Assembly: GCF_900142105.1 (NCBI RefSeq)
Contig: NZ_FQZS01000015.1
Location: 1-64,000 of the forward strand
Reading direction: 5' to 3'
Source of the DNA: Lutispora thermophila DSM 19022
GTDB lineage: Bacteria; Bacillota; Clostridia; Lutisporales; Lutisporaceae
DNA: 64,000 bases
The position numbers and the translations under genes are program-made. Shown here one piece after another: positions 16,310-25,212 of this stretch; the first letter of the stretch is position 1, and the number at the start of each line of letters is the position of its first letter. The notes under the pieces were generated by a model, which made no database searches, was not told where the DNA came from, and saw only the letters and a program-made list of their open reading frames with translations.

Positions 16310-18235
16310 ATGTATGATTATAAATGGCCTTATCCTCTGGAATATGATAGGGAAGAAATAATAAATGCTGATGTTTTGGTCCTTGGAGGAGGCATAGCAG
16401 GATGTATGGCTGCCATCGCTGCCGCAAGGGCAGGGCAAAAGGTTTTATTGGTTGAGAAAGGTGCAACCAAAAGAAGTGGAGCAGGAGGATCAGGCTGTGA
16501 TCATTGGGAATCTGCAGCGACCAACCCGTGTTCCAAAGTGACTCCGGAAGAATTGACACAGGCCATGCTTCATGATAATGATGGTTTCAATAATGGAATT
16601 TCACACTATATAGAATGCAGAGAAGGATATGACAGACTTCTTGATATAGAAAAAATGGGCGGAAAAATAAGGGATACAGAAGATGAGTTTGTGGGAGCTG
16701 AGTTTCGCGATGATGGGACTAAGTTCATGTTCGCCTACGATTATGAGAACAGATTTACATTGAGAATATGGGGAACCACATTCAAACCTGCCATGTATAA
16801 GGAACTCAAGAGGTTAGGCGTTAATATTGTAGATAGGGTAATGGTAACATCTCTGCTGACGGAAGATGGAATTCAGGGTGCAAGATGCGTGGGTGCCACA
16901 GGTATTCATACCAGAACAGGCAAATTCTATATATTCAATGCAAAATCCAGCATCATATGTATGTCAAGACCCGCAAGGATATGGCTTTTTTCTGCGGAAT
17001 TGCCGGGCCTATGCGAGTTCAGACCGCCTCAATGCATTGGAGATGGACATGCCATGGGATGGAGAGCCGGTGCTGAATTTACCATGATGGAAAAGTCTGT
17101 GCGGGCAGAATTTTCTGCCGCCGGCAGGAGTTATCCTCCCTATGGAGCCGGCAACAACCACAACACTTGGTATGCAGCTTCTATCATTGATTCAAGAGGC
17201 AAGGAAATTCCTTATGCAGACAGGGATGGGAACATATTGAAGGACGTTAAAGATAGGTTCAGACCTGCCAAAGGACAGAAGTTCTTTATGAAAGGTGGAG
17301 GAATTGATTTTCCAAAATACGAAATAGAAGGTCCTGAGACCCTTCCTTTCTCAAAAATGATAGAGGAGGGCTATAAGCTTCCTTTTTATGCAGATTTAAC
17401 AGACTTGCCTGAAGAAGAGAGAAAGGTAATATGGGGTATGATGGTGGGACAGGAAGGCAAAACTAAGGTGCCTATTTATCAAAACTATACTAGACAAGGT
17501 TTTGATCCTAGCAAACATGTATTGCAGTGCTATGGTGCAGGATGGACTTCAGCCAGCTTCTTACCACAGGAGAGGCAGCTGTTCGGTCTGCCGGGAGGAT
17601 TCTTCAATGACTGGACATTGGGTACAAACATTGATGGCTTATATGTAGCAGGAGATGCCTTATATGCTTCGGATTGCTATGGACATGCTGCTGCTACAGG
17701 CTATTATGCTGGAAGACATGCCGCAAAATATGCAAAAGTCAATGAGTTGAAGCATTGGGACAAAAAGCAAGTAGAAGATGAAAAGAGAAGAGTATATGCT
17801 CCATTGAAAAATGATTCTGAAAGGGGCATCGGTTGGAAAGAATTAAATATGGCTATAGCAAAGACAATGCAGAATTACTGTGGTGAAATTAAATATGATG
17901 ATTTGTTGAAAGTAGGATTATCCAGACTTAAGGAGTATGAAGAGAATATAATACCACAGACTTTCGCATACAATCCACATGAGTTGATAAGGCTTTTGGA
18001 GGTATTTGACATATTGACGGTATCTAAGATAATAATAGAAGCTTCACTGGCAAGAAAGATAAGCATGAAGTCATTGTGTTTCGTAAGAGGTGACAGCATA
18101 GAAGATGATTCTTCAAAGGAAAAACTAATAGTAATAAAACAATACGATGGTAAGGTCGTCACAAGGGAAGTGCCTGTCAACTATTTTGGTGATTTGAAAG
18201 AGAATTATGAGAAGCACAATCAAGATTATATATAA
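16310..18235 (+). CDS. FAD-dependent oxidoreductase, AprA/FrdA-like flavoprotein subunit
   Basis: 641-aa flavoprotein. An N-terminal Rossmann motif NADVLVLGGGIAGCMAAIAAARAG is followed by VLLVEKGATKRSGAGGSG, the FAD pyrophosphate and isoalloxazine contacts of the succinate dehydrogenase/fumarate reductase/APS reductase alpha superfamily. A capping region (DTEDEFVGAEFRDDG) and the late GLYVAGDALYASDCYGHAAATGYYAGRHAAKYAK, the second FAD-binding block, are present. The covalent-FAD His motif of FrdA is not evident. Directly downstream is a two-cluster ferredoxin, the partner arrangement of APS reductase. I infer a soluble flavoprotein-ferredoxin pair reducing an unknown substrate; it is unlikely to be true AprA because no sulfate-activation genes lie nearby. 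RBS GGAGGGG precedes the ATG. Confidence 0.8.
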   Translation: MYDYKWPYPLEYDREEIINADVLVLGGGIAGCMAAIAAARAGQKVLLVEKGATKRSGAGGSGCDHWESAATNPCSKVTPEELTQAMLHDNDGFNNGISHYIECREGYDRLLDIEKMGGKIRDTEDEFVGAEFRDDGTKFMFAYDYENRFTLRIWGTTFKPAMYKELKRLGVNIVDRVMVTSLLTEDGIQGARCVGATGIHTRTGKFYIFNAKSSIICMSRPARIWLFSAELPGLCEFRPPQCIGDGHAMGWRAGAEFTMMEKSVRAEFSAAGRSYPPYGAGNNHNTWYAASIIDSRGKEIPYADRDGNILKDVKDRFRPAKGQKFFMKGGGIDFPKYEIEGPETLPFSKMIEEGYKLPFYADLTDLPEEERKVIWGMMVGQEGKTKVPIYQNYTRQGFDPSKHVLQCYGAGWTSASFLPQERQLFGLPGGFFNDWTLGTNIDGLYVAGDALYASDCYGHAAATGYYAGRHAAKYAKVNELKHWDKKQVEDEKRRVYAPLKNDSERGIGWKELNMAIAKTMQNYCGEIKYDDLLKVGLSRLKEYEENIIPQTFAYNPHELIRLLEVFDILTVSKIIIEASLARKISMKSLCFVRGDSIEDDSSKEKLIVIKQYDGKVVTREVPVNYFGDLKENYEKHNQDYI

Positions 18236-18248
18236 GGGGTGATAGGTA

Positions 18249-18521
18249 ATGAGAGAAATGCCTGCAGCAAATCCGATAATTTATGATAGTAGCAAATGCA
18301 TAGGATGCAATAGATGCATGGAAGTATGCCAGGTGGACATATTCATTCCAAATCCGGAGAAAGGTAAACATCCTATAGTTGCCTATCCAGGCGAATGCTG
18401 GTACTGTGGTTGTTGTGTAATGGAATGTCCTGTAGAAGGTGCTATAGAACTTCGTCATCCCCTTATGAATAAAGTACATTGGGTAGAGAAGAGTATTTTG
18501 ATGAAGAACAATAAAGAATGA
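18249..18521 (+). CDS. Ferredoxin-type protein with two 4Fe-4S clusters
   Basis: 90 aa. CIGCNRCMEVC and CWYCGCCVMEC each follow the C-x2-C-x2-C-x3-C pattern and the second ends in P, so two [4Fe-4S] clusters are expected. The spacing between them (about 27 residues with PNPEKGKHPIVAYPGE) resembles the beta subunit of APS-reductase-like enzymes. It begins 13 bp after the flavoprotein gene with RBS GGGGTGAT and most likely passes electrons to that subunit. Confidence 0.9.
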   Translation: MREMPAANPIIYDSSKCIGCNRCMEVCQVDIFIPNPEKGKHPIVAYPGECWYCGCCVMECPVEGAIELRHPLMNKVHWVEKSILMKNNKE

Positions 18522-18538
18522 TTTGAGAGGTGACTGAG

Positions 18539-19534
18539 ATGTTGTTGAAGGAGTTAACCCAAACATTTGGGGTAAGCGGTTACGAGAAGGAAGTTAGAGA
18601 CTATATAAAAGATAAAGTTAAGAATTATGCTGATGATATAATAGTAGATGCTATAGGCAATCTTATTGTGTACAAGAAAGGCTATGGTGAAAACAAGAAA
18701 AAAATAATGGCTGCCGCCCATATGGATGAAATCGGCATTCAGGTTACAAAGATAGAGTCTTCAGGTTTTATTAAGTTTAAGACATTGGGATTCTTGTGGC
18801 CTGATACCACATATATGAGCAGAGTCAAATTTAGAAATGGAGTAGTAGGCATAGTAAACAGCACTATTCCCATGGAGAATGTAAAAGGAGATTTCACAAA
18901 GCTTTGCATAGATATTGGTGCCAAATCCAAAGAAGAAGCCATGGAGTTTGTTAAAGTAGGCGATGTGGCAAGCTATATAGGTCCCTACGAAGAGCTCAAG
19001 GGAAATAATGTAACTGCAAAGGCTCTGGACAATAGAGCTGGTTGCTATGTATTGATTAAGGCTCTTATGGAGATGGGGACTCCATATAATGATGTATATC
19101 TTGTATTCACTGTACAGGAAGAGTTGGGATGCAGAGGATCAAAGGTTACAGCAGAGAGAATACAGCCCGATATTGGTATAGCAGTTGATATTACACCTGC
19201 TCATGATTATCCCTGTGACTTGGAAGGAAGCAATACATTGGGAGATGGAACAGGTATAAAGATATCAGACCCATCTGTAATCTGTGACGAGTATCTTGTA
19301 AGTGAGATGGTGAAATGCTGCGTAGAGAATAACATAAAATATCAATATGATGTAATAGCCAAAGGTGGCACAGATGCCAGCTCAATAAACTTGTCCAATT
19401 ATGGTGTAAGAGCCAGCGGTATTTCAATAGTAACCAGATATCCTCATGGGCCTAACAGCATGGTAAATATGGGAGATATAGCGGCTTCTGCAAAATTATT
19501 AAGCAAGTATGTGGACAGAGAGTTCCAATTCTAA
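18539..19534 (+). CDS. M42-family metallopeptidase (aminopeptidase)
   Basis: 331 aa from the ATG at 18539, chosen over an in-frame GTG at 18530 because GAGAGG ends 8 nt before it. Family marks: LTQTFGVSGYEKEVRDYI at the start, AAHMDEIGIQVTKI (metal His and Asp), the ALDNRAGCYVLIKAL block (bridging Asp), FTVQEELGCRGSK (catalytic and metal Glu) and AVDITPAHDYP, with AKGGTDASSINL near the end. M42 peptidases form tetrahedral dodecamers that trim peptides from the N-terminus. It is third in the GntR-linked operon. Confidence 0.9.
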   Translation: MLLKELTQTFGVSGYEKEVRDYIKDKVKNYADDIIVDAIGNLIVYKKGYGENKKKIMAAAHMDEIGIQVTKIESSGFIKFKTLGFLWPDTTYMSRVKFRNGVVGIVNSTIPMENVKGDFTKLCIDIGAKSKEEAMEFVKVGDVASYIGPYEELKGNNVTAKALDNRAGCYVLIKALMEMGTPYNDVYLVFTVQEELGCRGSKVTAERIQPDIGIAVDITPAHDYPCDLEGSNTLGDGTGIKISDPSVICDEYLVSEMVKCCVENNIKYQYDVIAKGGTDASSINLSNYGVRASGISIVTRYPHGPNSMVNMGDIAASAKLLSKYVDREFQF

Positions 19535-19556
19535 TTAAACATATAATTTATCCCCC

Positions 19557-19584
19557 AAACCGGAGTATTGTTGCTTCGGTTTTT
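19557..19584 (+). terminator. Intrinsic terminator after the M42 peptidase gene
   Basis: AAACCGGAG pairs with CTTCGGTTT (one G-T) around an 8-nt loop, then TTTTTCTTTTC. Confidence 0.85.
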
Positions 19585-19683
19585 CTTTTCTTTTGTAGAT
19601 TCTTTGTAATATATCTCCAGTCCCAAGCATATTTAAAGTTCAGAAGTAATTTTGCTTATTAATATGTTGGAAGGCTGGGTGGT

Positions 19684-20745
19684 ATGATGAATTGGAAAAG
19701 GTCATGGATTATTTTTATTGCCTTTTTATTGTTGTTTAATTGGGCTTTCATTCCCTGCTTTTATGTGGATGCAGAACCTGATGCAGCAATCACATCTCAA
19801 CAAAATAAAAGCATAGATGAGGTTGATGAAAAGAATAAGATTCCATTTGAAGGTTTGGTCAGTGATCCTGATTGGCAGGAGGATCATGAAGAGGAGAAGG
19901 AAATGACTGAAGAGGAAAAGCAATTTTATGTTGATATAGATAACATAGTAAAAAAGCATCTTGGCAATTTTGTAAAAAATGGTGGCAAAGGAATCATCGG
20001 CATATATATAAAGGAATTGAAAACTGGTTATGAGTATGATTACAATGGGAGCAAACTTTCTAATGAATATGAAGGGGAAGGTTTTTTCCAGACGGCTTCT
20101 ACATGCAAGATGGCAGCTGCTGCAGCAGTATATTATTTGAATAATATAGGAGAACTGGATATAGACAGGGAATATACAGACGAGGTAACAGGCACCAAAT
20201 ACAATATGAAAAAGCTGACATACAAGATGATAACCCATTCGGTAAACGAGTATTTTAATACTCTGCTGAGACATTTTGGAAATGTGAAGCTCAATGAAGT
20301 ATTTCAAGAACTGGGTCTTAAAAACACTTATGTTTATAGTGAGATAGGCCCTGCAGCTGCCATGTCCTATAAAAGCAACATTGAAAGATATGGCATAAGC
20401 AGAGGGCCTAGGACTACGCCCAAGGATTTGGGGCGAATACTTGATTTGCTTTATGAGGGAAAAGCTTTTGGAGAGGCTAATAGCAAATATTTTGATGAAT
20501 CGTTGAGAAACAATATATACAGCAACAGGCTTCCGCAAGGTATAGGATACAGATCTCCTGTAGCCCATAAGACAGGTACCAATTCCTATGGAGTATATAA
20601 CGATGCGGGGATAATATATCTTGAAGGCAATCCTTATATAATGGTGGTCATGAGCTTGGGAAGCCAGTCGTCAGTACAGGTTACATATCGGGCTATGGCA
20701 AAGGAAATATATGAGTATATGATAAAACGCATTAAAACTGAATGA
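19684..20745 (+). CDS. Secreted or membrane-anchored class A beta-lactamase-like serine hydrolase
   Basis: 353 aa. A hydrophobic segment (RSWIIFIAFLLLFNWAFIPC, about 6-25) acts as signal or anchor; an acidic linker (DPDWQEDHEEEKEMTEEE) follows. The penicillin-recognising fold shows STCK (Ser139, Lys142), SVN (186-188) and KTG (296-298), the three active-site motifs. The omega-loop Glu of true class A enzymes (ExxLN) is not obvious; the stretch there reads SNIERYGISRGPRTTPKDL. It may therefore be a wall-modifying or penicillin-binding enzyme more than a drug-hydrolysing one. It has terminators on both sides and is monocistronic. Confidence 0.8.
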   Translation: MMNWKRSWIIFIAFLLLFNWAFIPCFYVDAEPDAAITSQQNKSIDEVDEKNKIPFEGLVSDPDWQEDHEEEKEMTEEEKQFYVDIDNIVKKHLGNFVKNGGKGIIGIYIKELKTGYEYDYNGSKLSNEYEGEGFFQTASTCKMAAAAAVYYLNNIGELDIDREYTDEVTGTKYNMKKLTYKMITHSVNEYFNTLLRHFGNVKLNEVFQELGLKNTYVYSEIGPAAAMSYKSNIERYGISRGPRTTPKDLGRILDLLYEGKAFGEANSKYFDESLRNNIYSNRLPQGIGYRSPVAHKTGTNSYGVYNDAGIIYLEGNPYIMVVMSLGSQSSVQVTYRAMAKEIYEYMIKRIKTE

Positions 20746-20845
20746 TATTGCATGACCAGACTGCCAAGAAATGATTCCATCTGTCGCCAAAGATGGGTGG
20801 TTAGGAGGAAAAGTATCTATTTCAAAGAACCATAGATTTCCTGAC

Positions 20846-20871
20846 AAAAAGGTTGTTAAGCAACCTTTTTT
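20846..20871 (+). terminator. Intrinsic terminator after the beta-lactamase-like gene
   Basis: AAAAAGGTTG (20846-20855) and CAACCTTTTT (20861-20870) form a perfect 10-bp stem with loop TTAAG and a T tail. Confidence 0.92.
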
Positions 20872-20872
20872 C

Positions 20873-20901
20873 TTGGAGTATAAACTGGAATTTGATATAA
20901 T
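20873..20901 (+). promoter_or_regulatory. Sigma-A-type promoter for the MATE-nagA operon
   Basis: TTGGAG (20873-20878), 17-bp spacer, then perfect TATAAT (20896-20901), 51 nt before the ATG. Confidence 0.65.
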
Positions 20902-20952
20902 AGTAGGAAAAAGGTTTATAATCCTTTATAAATCTACATTTTGGAGGAATTT

Positions 20953-22296
20953 ATGACACTGATAGATAAAAAAGTTGACAGAAGAATTTTTGCATTGGCC
21001 ATACCTGCAATAGGAGAGATGTTGTCCAATACTATTGTGTGGACAGCAGATACAGCCATGGTGGGGAGACTTACAGCGGCTGATATTGCAGGTGTAAACT
21101 TAGGAGCCCAGATGATGTTTACCCTGAGCAATATCATGAGTGCCATAGGTATAGGTGCCACTGCCTTGGTAGCCAGAAACATAGGAGCGAAGGATACCGA
21201 AAGGGCGGAATACATAGCCGGTCTTGCATTAAGCATAGGAATAATAGCTGCTTTTATCATCGGTGTTTTGGGTATTGTGTTTGCAGAGTCCATATTTGGT
21301 ATTATTGTGGATGATCCGGATGTCATAAGTATTGGATCAAATTATAGCAGAATTGTTTTTGTAGGGGCTTTTTTCGTCATACCCATGATAATATCCAATT
21401 CCATCATAAGAGCCACGGGAAATACAGTGATACCAATGGTGGCTGCGATGACAACCAATATAACCAATATTGTGGGAGATTATGTTTTGATATTTGGTAA
21501 GTTTGGCTTACCTGCGTTGGGAGCGAATGGGGCTGCTATAGCTACTGCAGGGTCCCAGGCCGTAGGTTTTATGATATGCTTGACTTATCTAATAAAGGGC
21601 AGCAAAGATTTTAAGTTGCGAAGAAGAAACATGTTTAATTTTAAGAGAGAACCCATGAAGACATTAATAGATTTAAGCATACCTGCAGGAATGGAAACCT
21701 TTATGAATGAAGGAAGCAGACTGCTGTCTTCATTCTGGATAGCTCAATTGGGAACTGTTGCCTTTGCTGCTAATTCTCTGGCTGTAGCCGCCGAATCCCT
21801 ATCCTTTATGCCAGGAAATGGATTTGCTGTAGCGGCTGCCGCTTTGGTAGGCCAGAGCTTGGGAGCAGGAGATTACGATATGGCTGAAAAAGTGGCTAAG
21901 AGATCTGTATTTTATGCAGCATTGATGATGGGTCTGGTAGGTTTGGCATTTTTTTTCTTCCCTTATGCTATAATGAGCTTTTTCAGCACTGATATGGGTT
22001 CAGTGTTGGAAGCTTCCAAGGCCATCAGGGTAGGTGCCTTTGAGCAGATACCCATAGCCATAGCCATGGTTATGTCCGGTGCCTTAAAGGGAGCAGGCGA
22101 TACCAAAGGCCCCTTCAGGATATTTCTGGTTACCAACTTCATGTTCAGGCTGCCTTTGATATTCGCCATCGTATTCTTAATAAAAGGGCGTATAAGCCAT
22201 GTTTGGGCTGCTACTGCAGTACAGTACGCAGTAGAGGCTACCTTAATGATCATACGATATAGAAGAGGTCATTGGAGGAGAATAGAAATTAGATGA
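20953..22296 (+). CDS. MATE-family multidrug/cation efflux transporter
   Basis: 447 aa from the ATG at 20953; GGAGG at 20943-20947 decides against the in-frame TTG at 20941. It has the twelve hydrophobic segments of the MATE family in two homologous halves. Seen: IFALAIPAIGEMLSNTIVWTADTAMVGRL at the start (family-typical TM1), GATALVARNIGAKD between TM2 and TM3, the equivalent AAAALVGQSLGAGDYDMAE in the second half, and SGALKGAGDTKGPF. Such proteins export drugs or metabolites using Na+ or H+ gradients; the substrate is unknown. It ends 15 bp before nagA. Confidence 0.9.
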   Translation: MTLIDKKVDRRIFALAIPAIGEMLSNTIVWTADTAMVGRLTAADIAGVNLGAQMMFTLSNIMSAIGIGATALVARNIGAKDTERAEYIAGLALSIGIIAAFIIGVLGIVFAESIFGIIVDDPDVISIGSNYSRIVFVGAFFVIPMIISNSIIRATGNTVIPMVAAMTTNITNIVGDYVLIFGKFGLPALGANGAAIATAGSQAVGFMICLTYLIKGSKDFKLRRRNMFNFKREPMKTLIDLSIPAGMETFMNEGSRLLSSFWIAQLGTVAFAANSLAVAAESLSFMPGNGFAVAAAALVGQSLGAGDYDMAEKVAKRSVFYAALMMGLVGLAFFFFPYAIMSFFSTDMGSVLEASKAIRVGAFEQIPIAIAMVMSGALKGAGDTKGPFRIFLVTNFMFRLPLIFAIVFLIKGRISHVWAATAVQYAVEATLMIIRYRRGHWRRIEIR

Positions 22297-22311
22297 TTGC
22301 AGGTGGGATAC

Positions 22312-23445
22312 ATGCTGGCAATAGTAAACGGTAAGGTTATAGTGGATCAGTCTGTTGAAAAGAAAGTTGTGTTGATAGAAGGCGACAGGATACTTGATAT
22401 TTGCAATACAGTGCCCGATGAGGCTGAAATAATTGATGCCCAAGGCCAGTATGTGTCTCCTGGTTTTATAGATATACACATTCATGGATGCAATGGTTTT
22501 GATATAATGACCAATACCTATGAATCTTTGATGAATATATCCAGATTTTTGCTCAGCACTGGTGTTACAGGATTTTTAGCCACTACCATGACTGAGAGTT
22601 CAGGCAAGATCCGGGAAACTATATGGGAAGCCAATAGAGCTTCCTGCAATGTATGTGGTGCTGATATATTGGGAATTCACATGGAAGGCCCTTTTATTTC
22701 TTTCCAATACAAGGGTGCTCAAAACCCAGGATATATCGAGAAGCCATCTGTTGAGAGTTTTAGAAAAAAGTGTGGAGAAGATGAAGAGTTTGTGAAAGTG
22801 GTGACCCTGGCTCCGGAGTTGGAAGGAGCCCATGAGCTTATAGAATATTTGAAGGAGAGAAATATTGTAGCCTCCATGGGTCATACAAATGCGGATTATG
22901 AGGAAGCAGAAAAAGCCATAGGATGGGGAGTAAAAAGTAGTACCCATACTTTTAACGGTATGAAGGGTTTTATTCACAGAGAGCCAGGAGCTTTAGGCGC
23001 TGTAATGGATTCTGATATTATGGCTGAAATTATAGCTGATGGTGTCCATGTACATCCTGCAGCATTGAGAATTCTGGCAAGATTAAAGGGATTTGAAAAT
23101 CTGATTCTCGTTACGGACTCCATGATGGCAGCAGGTATGGTGGATGGGCAATACACATTGGGGGGACAGAAGGTAAATGTAAAAAATGGTGTTGCAAGAG
23201 TGATCAGTGGACAATTAGCAGGAAGCACCCTCACCATGAACAGGGCTGTAAGGAATGTGAAGGAATTCCTTAACATCACAGTTCCACAGGCAGTAGCCAT
23301 GGCAGCTGGCAACCCTGCCAGACTTTTGGAACTGAAAGACAGAGGAGTTCTGGCAAAAGGTTGCATAGCTGATATAATCATATTCAATGAAGACATAAGA
23401 GTAACTAGAGTGATAAAATCAGGCATAGATATGGGTGTATATTAG
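22312..23445 (+). CDS. nagA: N-acetylglucosamine-6-phosphate deacetylase
   Basis: 377 aa; the start at 22312 follows AGGTGGG at proper spacing (an in-frame TTG at 22297 has none). NagA removes acetate from GlcNAc-6-P during amino-sugar and wall recycling. Amidohydrolase marks: VSPGFIDIHIHGCNGFDIM (HxH), GIHMEGPFIS (metal Glu), SMGHTNADYEEA, SSTHTFNGMKGFIHREPG (substrate-binding) and LVTDSMMAAGM with the catalytic Asp. The length is normal. Its 3' end overlaps the convergent ThiF-like gene by 4 bp. Confidence 0.93.
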   Translation: MLAIVNGKVIVDQSVEKKVVLIEGDRILDICNTVPDEAEIIDAQGQYVSPGFIDIHIHGCNGFDIMTNTYESLMNISRFLLSTGVTGFLATTMTESSGKIRETIWEANRASCNVCGADILGIHMEGPFISFQYKGAQNPGYIEKPSVESFRKKCGEDEEFVKVVTLAPELEGAHELIEYLKERNIVASMGHTNADYEEAEKAIGWGVKSSTHTFNGMKGFIHREPGALGAVMDSDIMAEIIADGVHVHPAALRILARLKGFENLILVTDSMMAAGMVDGQYTLGGQKVNVKNGVARVISGQLAGSTLTMNRAVRNVKEFLNITVPQAVAMAAGNPARLLELKDRGVLAKGCIADIIIFNEDIRVTRVIKSGIDMGVY

Positions 23446-24113
23446 AGTTTTGTAATTTCAAAGCTGTTATTTAATAGATTTATGGAGAGCATTTTGCTTT
23501 TCAACAGATCACCTCTTCCTATGAGGAGTTTTAATACTTCTGAAACCTCCATGGAAGCTGCCAAAGCAGGGGTAAAGGACAGATTGCCATGGGGATTTTT
23601 TGTTTCTTTTGCATCAGAGTATATTTTATCGAGAGATTTGTCTCCAGGGAAAATAGTGGTTATTTGTGCATGCCAACCGGATATGGCACCATATACTAAA
23701 GGTATTTTTAACTCCTCACAGGCTTTTTGCAGAGCCATTTTCCCTTTTACATTATCCAAAGCGTCTACTACCACCTGGGCTTTTTGCAATATGGTTATGG
23801 CATTGTTATCATCGATTAGGTTATATACAGGTAATAACTCTACATCAGGATTGACTAGCTTCATACGCTCCCAGGCTTCCAATGCCTTTGGTTTCCCCAT
23901 ATTCTCCACATTGGAAAGCATTTGTCTGTTTAGATCTGATTCTTCGAATACATCTCCGTCAACAGCGATAATTTTGCCTACTCCCAGTCTGCCCAGCATT
24001 TCTATTATATAGCCTCCTAGGCTTCCACAGCCAACAACGGCGACGGTCTTATCTCTTAATATGCTATTTTCTTCTTCAGATAAGCAAGGCATGTTTATAT
24101 CATATCTTACCAT
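23442..24113 (-). CDS. ThiF/MoeB/HesA-family adenylyltransferase-like protein
   Basis: 223 aa. E1-like Rossmann fold: TVAVVGCGSLGGYIIEMLGRLGVGKI, AVDGDVFEESDLNRQML (ATP-binding Arg), GKPKALEAWERMKLVNPDVEL and VVDALDNVKGKMALQKAC. It lacks the paired CxxC zinc sites of MoeB and ThiF and has no obvious catalytic Cys, resembling small clostridial ThiF-like proteins and TcdA relatives. Substrate (a sulfur-carrier protein or other) cannot be named; no thiS or moaD lies beside it. RBS AGGAGG is 8 nt upstream. Confidence 0.8.
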   Translation of the reverse strand: MVRYDINMPCLSEEENSILRDKTVAVVGCGSLGGYIIEMLGRLGVGKIIAVDGDVFEESDLNRQMLSNVENMGKPKALEAWERMKLVNPDVELLPVYNLIDDNNAITILQKAQVVVDALDNVKGKMALQKACEELKIPLVYGAISGWHAQITTIFPGDKSLDKIYSDAKETKNPHGNLSFTPALAASMEVSEVLKLLIGRGDLLKSKMLSINLLNNSFEITKL

Positions 24114-24159
24114 GTTCAGACCTCCTTTTGTCTATGATATGCATATTATACCACAAGAA

Positions 24160-24190
24160 GAAAATAACCCGGCATTTCTCTTGCCGGGTA
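24160..24190 (-). terminator. Intrinsic terminator of the pxp operon
   Basis: On the minus strand CCCGGCA pairs with TGCCGGG across AGAGAAA (24168-24188), followed by TTATTTTCTTCTT. Confidence 0.85.
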
Positions 24191-24198
24191 TTATCAGT

Positions 24199-25200
24199 CT
24201 ATAGTTTTTTTATTGTTATATTGTATAATTTGTCTGTTTCTTGGATGATGAAGCTGTTTTCCACCCTATATTTTATATTGCTTATGATTTCCTCGTATTC
24301 GAAAAGTATGTTCTGACTTTCCTCAACGCTTACCTTTTTAAACCGCACAGTATCACCGGGACCCATTTGGGCCATTATGGGAAGGTCAGGAGATATGACT
24401 GTTGCTATCTTTGTGTAACCTCCTGTTGTCTGCCTGTCTGCCATCATGACAATTGGGGAACCATGGCCGGGAACCTGCACTGATCCGGACACTATTCCAT
24501 CAGATATTATATCCGGGCCTTTTACATGGGTGAGTTTGGGTCCTTCCAGCCTATATCCCATTCTATCTGCTTCCGCGGTAATTTTGTATTCCGAGTTTAG
24601 GAAAGTTTCTATGGCTTCAGGTGAGAAATGGTCATCCTGGGGTCCCAATACTACTCTTACAACATTATTATTGTTGTATCTGGGGATGTATCCAGGAGAA
24701 ATATATCTTCCTACCTTTGCTTTTGATTTGGAAGCATCGATAGGTATTTCATCGCCTTCCATCAGTTTTCTTCCATTATAACCACCTAGCGATCCCCTCA
24801 CATAGGTGGATTTGCTTTTCATTATTTCCGGAACTCCAATGCCACCTCCAAAGGCTATATATGTTCTCAAACCTTCTATAGCACCCGAAAGGCTCAATTG
24901 ATCTCCTTTATGGACCTCAATGCTTCTCCACATATGAATATTCTTTTCATTTAGTTTGGGAGACATGTTGGCTCCAGTTATAGCAATAAACCCATCAAAT
25001 CCTATCTCAATGATTGGTCCCATAAATGTGGCTTCAAGAACTGCTTCATGCTCATCGTTGCCAACCAGTATATTGGCAACTCGAAAAGCAAAATCGTCCA
25101 TAGCTCCTGCTACAGGTATGCCGTATCTCTGAAAACCTATTCTCCCGTTATCCTGAATAGTTGTTAAAAGTCCTGGTTTTATAATCTTTATCATATCCAT
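24199..25200 (-). CDS. pxpC: 5-oxoprolinase subunit C (biotin-dependent carboxyltransferase-like, KipA family)
   Basis: About 333 aa from the ATG at 25200, which is well spaced from AAGGAG (an ATG at 25206 is also possible). Works with PxpA and PxpB in ATP-dependent opening of 5-oxoproline to glutamate. Family marks: IKIIKPGLLTTIQDNGRIGFQRYGIP at the start, AGAMDDFAFRVANILVGN, LEATFMGP, YIAFGGGIGVPEIMKSKSTY and VVLGPQDDHF. The Arg/Gly loop near HGSPIVMMADRQTTGGYTKIA is conserved. Last gene of the operon, 12 bp after pxpB. Confidence 0.92.
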   Translation of the reverse strand: MDMIKIIKPGLLTTIQDNGRIGFQRYGIPVAGAMDDFAFRVANILVGNDEHEAVLEATFMGPIIEIGFDGFIAITGANMSPKLNEKNIHMWRSIEVHKGDQLSLSGAIEGLRTYIAFGGGIGVPEIMKSKSTYVRGSLGGYNGRKLMEGDEIPIDASKSKAKVGRYISPGYIPRYNNNNVVRVVLGPQDDHFSPEAIETFLNSEYKITAEADRMGYRLEGPKLTHVKGPDIISDGIVSGSVQVPGHGSPIVMMADRQTTGGYTKIATVISPDLPIMAQMGPGDTVRFKKVSVEESQNILFEYEEIISNIKYRVENSFIIQETDKLYNITIKKL

Positions 25201-25212
25201 AACCATTACTCC

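Noticed and set aside
16310-18235. Classical succinate dehydrogenase or APS reductase alpha subunit
   Set aside because: No membrane anchor, iron-sulfur subunit of Sdh type, or sat/aprB neighbours; the flavin-linking His motif is not apparent.
20771-20956. 61-residue plus-strand open frame
   Set aside because: It spans a perfect 10-bp terminator and the MATE promoter, has no RBS and no recognisable protein character.
23482-24012. 176-residue plus-strand frame opposite the ThiF-like gene
   Set aside because: It is a shadow of the minus-strand gene, which has a clear family signature and RBS.
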